Assembly: GCA_041393775.1 (NCBI GenBank)
Contig: JAWKJM010000003.1
Location: forward strand, 372,001-436,000
DNA length: 64,000 bases
Source: JADKAV01 sp041393775
GTDB lineage: Bacteria > Actinomycetota > Actinomycetes > S36-B12 > UBA10799
Direction of reading: 5' to 3'
A program made the translations under genes and the position numbers. Positions 58,076-64,000 of this stretch are shown here, in pieces. Under the pieces are notes generated by a model, which did not search any database, was not told the DNA's origin, and saw only the letters and a program-made list of their open reading frames with translations. Positions within the stretch are counted from its first letter, which is position 1, and the number at the start of each line of letters is the position of its first letter.

Positions 58076-58480
58076 ATGGGCACCCTGCGTCAAGCCGCGG
58101 CCTCAGTGGTCGCCGCGTCCGCGGTACTGCTTACAGGTCAACCAGGCGTCGCCACTGCCGACGCCGCGACCACTTCGCAGGGTCCCGAGCAGGGGTTCCG
58201 GGCGGCCGCGGACATCGCCGCGGACCTATACCGCGACGAGCGGCGCTCGATCCTGCAGGCATACCGCAATGCCACGCGCACGGCTGAAAGCAGGCTCGAG
58301 ACCGCAGTGAGCCAGGCCCAGACACCGGCGCAGCGCCACTCAGCGTGGCGGCACTACGCGCACGCCACTGCTATGAGGCAGCACCAGGCCCACGCCGAAC
58401 TGCAGGCCGCCCGTGCGCGTTTCCGCAACACGGTGGACGACGCCCGTGTGCAGTTCGGTCTGAACCGGTCAGCAGGTTGA
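58076..58480 (+). CDS. Small secreted helical protein
   Basis: The 134-residue protein has a signal peptide (SVVAASAVLLTGQPGVATADA, cleavage near residue 31). The rest is one or two long amphipathic helices rich in Ala, Arg, Gln and His (DERRSILQAYRNATRTAESRLETAVSQAQ ...), so a coiled-coil adhesin or scaffold is possible. No family recognised. Its last 12 bases overlap the convergent metX gene. Confidence 0.75.
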   Translation: MGTLRQAAASVVAASAVLLTGQPGVATADAATTSQGPEQGFRAAADIAADLYRDERRSILQAYRNATRTAESRLETAVSQAQTPAQRHSAWRHYAHATAMRQHQAHAELQAARARFRNTVDDARVQFGLNRSAG

Positions 58481-59575
58481 CGTTGCCGCCTCTAGGGTCC
58501 CGGCCACCAGGTCCCCGACTGCCTCGGTCTCCAGCAGGAACCCGTCATGTCCGAAGGGTGATTCCAGGATGTCGAGTTCCACGGCCAGTTCGTCGGCCAT
58601 CTGCTGCTGGAGATGGATCGGGTACAGCCGGTCCGATGTGATACCCACGACGCGGGTGGGGACCTCGACGCCGCGCAGCACGTCGAGGCCACGACCACGG
58701 TAGACATCGTGCAGGGACATGGCGTCCGACAGGGCCACGTAGGTGCCCGGATCGAACCGCAGGCTCAACTTGTCCGCCTGGTGATCCAAGTAGCTCGACA
58801 CCGCGAACCGGCCATCGGCCAGAGCGTTCTCCCCGAGCTGGTGGTCACGGCCGAACCTGGCAGCGAGTTCCCGCTCGGTGCGGTAGGTCAGATGTGCGAT
58901 CCTGCGGGCGATTCCCATCCCGGCCACGGGGATGCGACCTGACCCGTAATAGTCGCCACCGCGCCAATCGGGGTCGGCCTGGATCGCCTGGATCTGGATG
59001 TTCTGGGTGGCGATCTGATCGGCAGTGGCAGAAGTGCTTGTGGCCATCACCAGCCCCGACGCGACCCGGTGCGGGTGCGCCACGATCCACTCCAGCGCGC
59101 GCATGCCGCCCATCGATCCGCCCATGACTGCGGCGAACCGCTCGATCCCCAGGACATCGGCCAGTCCCACCTCGACAGCCACCTGATCACGGATGGTTAT
59201 CCGTGGCCAGCGCGAACCGTAGGCGCGCCCGTCGGGCGCCGGGCTCGAGGGTCCGGTGGTGCCCTGACAGCCGCCGAGGACGTTCGATGAGACGACGAAC
59301 CACCGATCGGTGTCCAATGGTCTGCCGGGACCGATCAGCCCATCCCACCAGCCAGGGGTCGGCTGGCCAGCAGCGGCGGGTCCCGCTGCGTGCGCGTCCC
59401 CGGTCAGGGCGTGCTGTACCAGCACCGCATTGCGCCCGTCGAACGTTCCCCACGTCTCGTACGCGACACGCACACCCGGCAGATGGCCCCCCAGTTCCAG
59501 GTCCATGGAACCCAGGTCGGCGAACTTGCGCCACGCCGCAGGGTCCCCTTCGCGCCAGCCGCCGGGCATGCTCAT
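58469..59575 (-). CDS. metX: Homoserine O-acetyltransferase
   Basis: The 368-residue alpha/beta-hydrolase-fold enzyme acetylates L-homoserine with acetyl-CoA, the first committed step to methionine. Motifs: VLVQHALTGDAHA, SNVLGGCQGTTGPSS, the nucleophile elbow MGGSMGGMRALEW, Asp in VGITSDRLYP and catalytic His in FGHDGFLLE. Normal MetX length. It starts three bases after the metY stop, so the two form an operon with O-acetylhomoserine passing to MetY, both under the leader attenuator further upstream. Confidence 0.96.
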   Translation of the reverse strand: MSMPGGWREGDPAAWRKFADLGSMDLELGGHLPGVRVAYETWGTFDGRNAVLVQHALTGDAHAAGPAAAGQPTPGWWDGLIGPGRPLDTDRWFVVSSNVLGGCQGTTGPSSPAPDGRAYGSRWPRITIRDQVAVEVGLADVLGIERFAAVMGGSMGGMRALEWIVAHPHRVASGLVMATSTSATADQIATQNIQIQAIQADPDWRGGDYYGSGRIPVAGMGIARRIAHLTYRTERELAARFGRDHQLGENALADGRFAVSSYLDHQADKLSLRFDPGTYVALSDAMSLHDVYRGRGLDVLRGVEVPTRVVGITSDRLYPIHLQQQMADELAVELDILESPFGHDGFLLETEAVGDLVAGTLEAATSTC

Positions 59576-59578
59576 CGC

Positions 59579-60895
59579 TCAGGCGCCCTTCGCGGCCCGG
59601 AAGCCAGCGTCGAGGTCGGCCAGGATGTCATTGAGGTTCTCCAGGCCCACAGCCAGCCGCACCAACCCGGGAGTCACGCCGGCCGCCAGTTGCTCCTCGG
59701 GGGTCAGCTGCGAATGAGTGGTCGATGCCGGGTGGATCACCAGGCTGCGCACGTCACCGATGTTGGCCACATGGCTGTGCAGTTCCAGACCCTCCACGAA
59801 CCTACGACCGGCCTCCACCCCACCGGCGATCTCGAAACTCAGGACCGCGCCGGTGCCGTTGGGTGCGTACTTGCCCGCCAGCTCGTGCCACGGACTGGAC
59901 GGCAGACCCGCGTAGTTGACGTGCTCGACCTCGGCGCGGGTCGTCAGCCAATCGGCGACCGCCTGCGCGTTCTGCACATGCCGTTCGATACGCAGACTCA
60001 GCGTCTCGAGTCCCTGCGACAGCAGCCAGGCGTTGAATGGCGCCACGGCACTGCCCAGGTCCCGCAGCAACTGCACCCTGGCCTTGAGGATGAAGGACAG
60101 GTTGGCGCCGAACTGCGACCCGACCCCGAGGTCCCTGGCGTAGACCAGACCGTGATAGCTCGGGTCGGGCTCGTTGTAGTTCGGGAAGCGCTGCGGATGC
60201 TGCGCATAGTCGAACGTGCCGCCGTCCACGATGACGCCGGCCACCGCGGTTCCATGCCCGCCGATGTACTTCGTGGCCGAGTGGATCACCACGTCGGCCC
60301 CCCACTTCAGCGGCTGGATCAAGTACGGGGTGGCCACGGTGTTGTCCACGATCAGTGGCGCCCCGAACTCGTGGGCGACGGTCGCGACCGCTTCGATGTC
60401 CAGCACGTCGTTCTGTGGGTTGGAGATGGTCTCGCCGAAGAACGCTTTGGTGTTGGGCTTGATCGCCGCCCGCCAGGACTCGACATCGTCGGGGTCCTCG
60501 ACGAAGGAGACCTCGATGCCCAGCTTGGGCAACGTGTAGTGGAACAAGTTGTACGTTCCGCCGTACAGCCGCGGGCTGGACACCACGTGGTCGCCGGCTT
60601 CGGCGATGTTGAGGATCGCCAGCGTCTCGGCGGCCTGCCCGCTGCTCACGAGCAGTGCGCCGACCCCGCCCTCCAGCGCCGCGATCCGCTCCTCGACGGT
60701 CGCCTGGGTGGGGTTCATGATCCGGGTGTAGATGTTGCCGAGTTCCTTGAGTGCGAACAGGTCGGCGGCGTGGGCGGTGTCGTTGAAGGTGTAACTGGTG
60801 GTCTGGTAGATCGGCAGCGCCCGTGCGTTGGTGGTCTGGTCGGGCGTCTGTCCTGCGTGGATCTGCTTGGTTTCGAAGGACCAGGCGTCGCTCAT
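59579..60895 (-). CDS. metY: O-acetylhomoserine sulfhydrylase
   Basis: The 438-residue PLP enzyme forms homocysteine from O-acetylhomoserine and sulfide. Features: WSFETKQIHAGQTPDQTTNARALPIYQTTSYTFND start, the PLP pocket around SSGQAAETLAIL, and the lysine in HSATKYIGGHG, plus FGANLSFILKARVQLLRDLGSAVAPFNAWLLSQGLETLSLR typical of MetY rather than cystathionine synthases. ATG at 60895 (MSDAWSF) has AAAGGAAA upstream. First gene of the metY-metX unit; a Met/Cys leader and terminator precede it. Confidence 0.96.
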   Translation of the reverse strand: MSDAWSFETKQIHAGQTPDQTTNARALPIYQTTSYTFNDTAHAADLFALKELGNIYTRIMNPTQATVEERIAALEGGVGALLVSSGQAAETLAILNIAEAGDHVVSSPRLYGGTYNLFHYTLPKLGIEVSFVEDPDDVESWRAAIKPNTKAFFGETISNPQNDVLDIEAVATVAHEFGAPLIVDNTVATPYLIQPLKWGADVVIHSATKYIGGHGTAVAGVIVDGGTFDYAQHPQRFPNYNEPDPSYHGLVYARDLGVGSQFGANLSFILKARVQLLRDLGSAVAPFNAWLLSQGLETLSLRIERHVQNAQAVADWLTTRAEVEHVNYAGLPSSPWHELAGKYAPNGTGAVLSFEIAGGVEAGRRFVEGLELHSHVANIGDVRSLVIHPASTTHSQLTPEEQLAAGVTPGLVRLAVGLENLNDILADLDAGFRAAKGA

Positions 60896-60968
60896 TGGGG
60901 TTTCCTTTTCTGTGATGGTGAGGGTTCGGCGCCGGGGGGCAGTGGTCAGCCCGGGTGCTTGACGCACC

Positions 60969-60999
60969 GAAAAGAAAAGCCCCGGACTGATCGCCGGGG
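60969..60999 (-). terminator. Attenuator terminator ahead of metY
   Basis: On the minus strand CCCCGG and CCGGGG pair around CGATCAGT and are followed by CTTTTCTTTT, an unusually good U-tract for this genome. It lies between the leader peptide and metY, 18 bp after the leader stop. A further small hairpin GGTGC-GTCAA-GCACC follows it. Confidence 0.88.
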
Positions 61000-61016
61000 A
61001 ACGTGTGGACGTCTAC

Positions 61017-61073
61017 TCAGGCCCCGACGAAACAGATCATTCGGCAACCCATCGACATCTGCTGCGAACACAT
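61017..61073 (-). CDS. Met/Cys-rich leader peptide of metY-metX
   Basis: The 18-residue peptide is MCSQQMSMGCRMICFVGA: four Met (three internal) and three Cys in 18 codons. GAAGGAGGT lies seven bases before the ATG. The terminator starts 18 bases after the stop. Expected logic: when Met-tRNA or Cys-tRNA is scarce the ribosome stalls and lets an antiterminator form. The competing pairing cannot be proven by eye. Confidence 0.8.
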   Translation of the reverse strand: MCSQQMSMGCRMICFVGA

Positions 61074-61138
61074 CGTCGGAACCTCCTTCCACGCTGGGAT
61101 GAAGTCTGACACACCCGGGCCGGCTTGTCGAACCCGGG

Positions 61139-61471
61139 TCACCGTTTCTCGTCCTTGCCGATCCCGAGGCCTTCGTGCGTGCGAGCCAACTGCTCGTACA
61201 GGTGCCGGATGCGTCGGTGGGCCTCATCGCCCTTGATCTTGCCCGCAGTCTCCAGCCCGCAGATGTACGCGACCCGCTGCGCGAACTCCTGCAGGTTGGA
61301 GTCGAAAGCCAGGTTCTCCGGGCTGAATTCGCCCTGGAACCTGGCCCGCGGAGTGAGCAGGTCCTCTTTGGACGGGACCTCGGCCTCGTCGGGCGGGTTG
61401 GCTTCGTTCACCGGTTCCTCCACTCGAGCAGGACGTCGCAAGGTCCGTCCGACCCAGTCGAATAGTCCCAT
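61139..61471 (-). CDS. Conserved-looking hypothetical protein
   Basis: The 110-residue acidic protein has a short basic amphipathic start (MGLFDWVGRTLRRPAR), an acidic Pro-rich linker, and a helical C-terminal part (NLQEFAQRVAYICGLETAGKIKGDEAHRRIRHLYEQLARTHEGLG) that looks like a folded domain. GGAGTGAG precedes the ATG. No name can be given. It is upstream of the metY leader, separated by about 65 bp, with a CCCGGG-armed hairpin after its stop. Confidence 0.7.
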   Translation of the reverse strand: MGLFDWVGRTLRRPARVEEPVNEANPPDEAEVPSKEDLLTPRARFQGEFSPENLAFDSNLQEFAQRVAYICGLETAGKIKGDEAHRRIRHLYEQLARTHEGLGIGKDEKR

Positions 61472-61721
61472 CTCACTCCTGCCCCGTCCGTCGTGATCCC
61501 AAATCTACGACCTGCGGGGCATCGTTACCGGGCTGATCCGGTACTGCCGCGGTTCGCGCTCGGCTAACCAGTCCGCGTTCGGCCTAGGTGTTCTAGACAG
61601 CCACGTTGGTGTCACCTGGGCAGCGGCTGATTGGGGGGAGTCAAGCTTGAGCGGTCTGTGGTCGACGATTGTTGTATCGGCCAGCCTGTACCGGGCCCAC
61701 CTTGTGCGTGCGGCGGGCCGC

Positions 61722-61850
61722 CGGTTCAAGCGGGAGAATGCCGGGCCGAAATCGCTGGCGTTAGAGAACGTACACGAGGTTAGAGAAGCCACACGTGTGT
61801 TCTCTAACCTGGTGCACGACCTCTAACCTCGCGGCCAACTCCTGCGGCCA
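61722..61850. repeat. Family-2 palindromic repeat, copy 5 (reverse orientation)
   Basis: Reading in reverse order: tail (GGTTCAAGCGGGAGAATGCC to GCTGGCG), GTTAGAGAACG, GAGGTTAGAGAAG, centre CACACGTGTG, TTCTCTAACCTGG, CTCTAACCTCG, and the flank GCGGCCAACTCCTGCGGCCACC. The flank and tail positions prove that both belong to the element. Intergenic between two minus-strand genes. Confidence 0.88.
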
Positions 61851-61907
61851 CCGACCCTCACCTGTTCAAGCCGCCACGGTCGTGAACAACCTAGGTGAGC
61901 ACTACAC

Positions 61908-62375
61908 CTAAACCTCGAACAGAACCGTGATCGGACCGTCGTTGGTCAGCCGCACCTGCATGTCGGCGCCGAAGCGACCGGTCTCGACACGCGCCCCGGC
62001 GGTGCGCAGTGCCTCGGCGAACACCTCGACCAAGGGTTCGGCCACCAGTCGCGGCGCGGCCGCGTCCCATGTGGGACGGCGGCCTTTGCCGGTGTTGGCG
62101 TAGAGCGTGAACTGGCTGATCACCAGCAGTGGCAGCCCGACATCAGACGCGGACAGTTCCGCCGGTCCGGCGGGCGGAACACAGGCCGCCGGTAGCCGGT
62201 CCCGGTCGAACAGCCGGGCGCCCCACACTTTGCTCGCCAACCGCCTGGCCAGCTCCGGGGTATCGCTGTGCGTGACACCGACCATGACCACCAGCCCGGG
62301 CCCTTCGAAAGCCCCGGTGATCCCACCGTGGATGCTGACGGACGCACCGTCGGCGCGCTGGACCAGGGCCCGCAT
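61908..62375 (-). CDS. dtd: D-aminoacyl-tRNA deacylase
   Basis: The 155-residue editing enzyme removes D-amino acids from mis-charged tRNA. Conserved blocks: MRALVQRADGASVSI at the N-terminus, SQFTLYANTGKGRRPTWDAAAP (with the SQFTLY motif), and LTNDGPITVLFEV at the C-terminus (the Gly-cis-Pro region). It is coupled by ATGA to the preceding 230-residue gene. Confidence 0.96.
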   Translation of the reverse strand: MRALVQRADGASVSIHGGITGAFEGPGLVVMVGVTHSDTPELARRLASKVWGARLFDRDRLPAACVPPAGPAELSASDVGLPLLVISQFTLYANTGKGRRPTWDAAAPRLVAEPLVEVFAEALRTAGARVETGRFGADMQVRLTNDGPITVLFEV

Positions 62376-63067
62376 CAGGTGGGTCGGCGTACGACGCGCC
62401 CGGCGATGCGGGTGGCCGTGCCGGGCATGCTGCGGATCGAATCGACCGTGGTGGAGGCGATCACGCTCGTGCTGCCACGCAGCAGACCGGTGGCATCGAG
62501 TTCATTGAGCACGTCGGCCATGAAGGTGTTCACATCGACCTTCTCCAGCACCCTCTCCAAGGTCACCCGGTCGACGAGCGCATCAACGTCCACATCGGAC
62601 AACACGAAGTTCATGTCGACGCGGGACAACAACTCCGACGTCGTCTCGGGGCCGACCCTGGCCAGGAAGTCCGCCGCTTCCGAGGCGCGTTGCTGCTGTT
62701 TGTCCCGGAACTGCTGGTCCAAACTGGTCAGCCAAGCGTGCACGGCGCGGATCGGCCGGCCCGTGAACTCAACGTTCGATGCAGCGACGCTGGCCTGATT
62801 GATCCGGTCCTCCAGCACGGCCACGAGGTCGAACAACCGGGATTGGATCGCTGCGGCCAGTGTCACGGTCGCCCCCGGCAACACCGCCATGAGGTGTGCC
62901 AGCGTCACAGTCTCCCCGTCCTCGGGGACCTCGTCCTCGGATTCGAGCATCCGCGAGCGGGTGTACCCGGAGGCCAGTCCAGCGATACCGAGCCCGAGCC
63001 CGGACCACCGCTCAAGCTCATCGAACAGCGCCCCGGTGACCCCCGGTCGTCTTCGTGCCATGCCCAT
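62375..63067 (-). CDS. Hypothetical helical, possibly membrane-associated protein
   Basis: The 230-residue protein has a hydrophobic stretch (LGLGIAGLASGYTRS; ATVTLAAAIQSRLFDLVAVL) and a helical second half with repeated motifs resembling DVDALVDRVTLERVLEKVDVNTFMADVLNELDATGLLRGST, which occur in actinobacterial multi-helical proteins of unknown function. ATG at 63067; an alternative Met is at 63061. Overlaps dtd in ATGA fashion, so the two are co-translated. Confidence 0.75.
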   Translation of the reverse strand: MGMARRRPGVTGALFDELERWSGLGLGIAGLASGYTRSRMLESEDEVPEDGETVTLAHLMAVLPGATVTLAAAIQSRLFDLVAVLEDRINQASVAASNVEFTGRPIRAVHAWLTSLDQQFRDKQQQRASEAADFLARVGPETTSELLSRVDMNFVLSDVDVDALVDRVTLERVLEKVDVNTFMADVLNELDATGLLRGSTSVIASTTVDSIRSMPGTATRIAGRVVRRPT

Positions 63068-63131
63068 ATGGTGACACCTCGACCTTCGGGCCCGGACAGC
63101 CCGCCCGGACACCGGGCCTACTGTTGACGCC

Positions 63132-64000
63132 ATGACCATTGCCCTGTCGTCCACGGCGGGGCGCAAGGCCCTCGCCGCCAGCATCGTGGGCTCAGGACTG
63201 GCCTTCCTTGACGGCACCATCGTGACAGTGGCGGCACCCCACATCGCCGAGGACCTCGGTGGCGGCTTCTCCGGAATGCAGTGGGCCCTGGACGGGTACC
63301 TGCTGACACTGGGCTCCTTGGTGCTGGTCGGCGGAGCGCTGGGAGACCTGCTGGGCAAACGCCGGGTATTCGTTGCCGGAACCATCGGTTTCGCACTGAG
63401 CAGCGTCCTCTGCGGGCTGGCACCCAACATCGCGGCGCTGGTCGTCGCCCGCATGCTGCAGGGCACCTCGGCGGCGCTGCTGGTTCCCACCTCCCTGGCC
63501 CTGCTCAACGCAGTGTTCGGCAAAGACGATCGCGGCAGGGCGATCGGCGCATGGTCAGGGCTGTCCGGTGTGTTCACCGCTCTCGGTCCGTTCATGGGTG
63601 GCGCGCTGGTCGACGCGTTCCCGTTCGGATGGCGGCTCGCGTTCCTCATCAACCTGCCTCTGGCCGCCGCCGCGATCTGGCTGGCACAGTCGGCCGTTCC
63701 CGATCTGCCCGGCAACCGGGGCGAGCAACCGCTGATGTCGCAACTCGACCTCGCAGGTGCGGCATTGGCGACGCTCGGGCTCGGGCTGGTCGTCGGGCCG
63801 CTCATCGAGATCCAACAACTCGGCGATGCGACGTGGCTGCTCGTGGCCGCCGGAGCAGTGCTGCTGGGCGTCTTCGTCGGGTTGCAGAGGCGACGGACCC
63901 GCTCCGGTGAACCTCCCGCGATGTTGCCGCTCACCTTGTTCCGGATCCGGAGTTTCTCTGTGGCGAACCTCGTGACCTTCGTCGTCTACGGTGCCTTGGG
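63132..64000 (+). CDS. MFS exporter, DHA2 family (3' end outside window)
   Basis: The visible 289 residues contain the first helices of a 14-helix drug exporter: LAFLDGTIVTVAAPHIAEDL, GALGDLLGKRRVFV (motif A) and MLQGTSAALLVPTSLALLNAVFG. The frame stays open to the end of the window. It is divergent from the gene at 62375 with 64 bp between starts. It is distinct from the MFS gene at 23971. Confidence 0.92.
   Translation, partial: MTIALSSTAGRKALAASIVGSGLAFLDGTIVTVAAPHIAEDLGGGFSGMQWALDGYLLTLGSLVLVGGALGDLLGKRRVFVAGTIGFALSSVLCGLAPNIAALVVARMLQGTSAALLVPTSLALLNAVFGKDDRGRAIGAWSGLSGVFTALGPFMGGALVDAFPFGWRLAFLINLPLAAAAIWLAQSAVPDLPGNRGEQPLMSQLDLAGAALATLGLGLVVGPLIEIQQLGDATWLLVAAGAVLLGVFVGLQRRRTRSGEPPAMLPLTLFRIRSFSVANLVTFVVYGAL

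Noticed and set aside
60896..61090. SAM riboswitch upstream of metY
   Set aside because: I could not recognise any SAM-class consensus; the Met/Cys leader ORF with a terminator explains the region better.
59390..61102. 570-residue plus-strand ORF opposite metX-metY
   Set aside because: It is the antisense shadow of two well-supported enzymes; its translation is Arg/Gly/His-rich without domain features.

Overview
The window is a stretch of high-GC chromosome from an actinobacterium. The evidence is very GC-rich third codon positions, many GTG starts, ATGA/GTGA start-stop couplings, NarL-type two-component systems, and DUF5063 beside recR. I cannot place it below phylum level from sequence alone. 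No phage, plasmid, transposase or CRISPR locus is visible, so this looks like core chromosome sprinkled with short palindromic repeats and gene fragments.

Layout. 1-7.6 kb: a V/A-type rotary ATPase operon (C, I, K, F, E, A, B, D, then a universal stress protein) with almost every junction overlapping. 7.8-22 kb: an accessory-looking zone with a DUF421 membrane protein, two histidine kinase/response regulator pairs, small membrane proteins, a FetA/FetB-like ABC pair, a tiny lysine-rich protein, a multicopper-oxidase fossil, a frameshifted methyltransferase and a chimeric DUF421/receiver pseudogene made by a local 311-bp duplication. 22-32.5 kb: three tRNA genes, an MFS exporter, a lytic transglycosylase lipoprotein, a J-domain membrane protein, a LacI-type regulator and several uncharacterised secreted proteins. 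32.5-44.8 kb: acyl-CoA ligase, acetyltransferases, App1-type phosphatase, secreted metalloprotease, exonuclease III, LemA/DUF2207, a secreted penicillin-acylase homologue and an SGNH hydrolase. 44.9-54.6 kb: tRNA-Ser, SRP RNA, catalase-like protein, dnaX-recR-DUF5063, NfeD/SPFH pair, secreted esterase, and a low-molecular-weight phosphatase fusion. 54.6-64 kb: glycerol kinase, two VOC proteins, the methionine genes metY-metX, D-aminoacyl-tRNA deacylase, and the start of a second MFS exporter that runs off the window.

Regulation and repeats. The clearest regulatory device is upstream of metY-metX: an 18-codon leader peptide with four Met and three Cys codons, a strong Shine-Dalgarno, and a U-tailed terminator between it and metY. 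This is the layout of ribosome-mediated attenuation. A second short ORF with a perfect Shine-Dalgarno precedes glycerol kinase and overlaps one arm of a 21-bp perfect inverted repeat.

Three unrelated families of intergenic palindromes recur: five copies of a TTGTNACGAAGGTG element, five copies of a GAGGTTAGAGA element, and two copies of a GCGTCAATATGCAAAACGATC element. Families 1 and 2 share one design: two direct motifs followed by two inverted ones. Four of the five family-1 copies lie between convergent genes, which suggests bidirectional terminators or REP-like elements. These repeats and the met leader are the most novel-looking items here.
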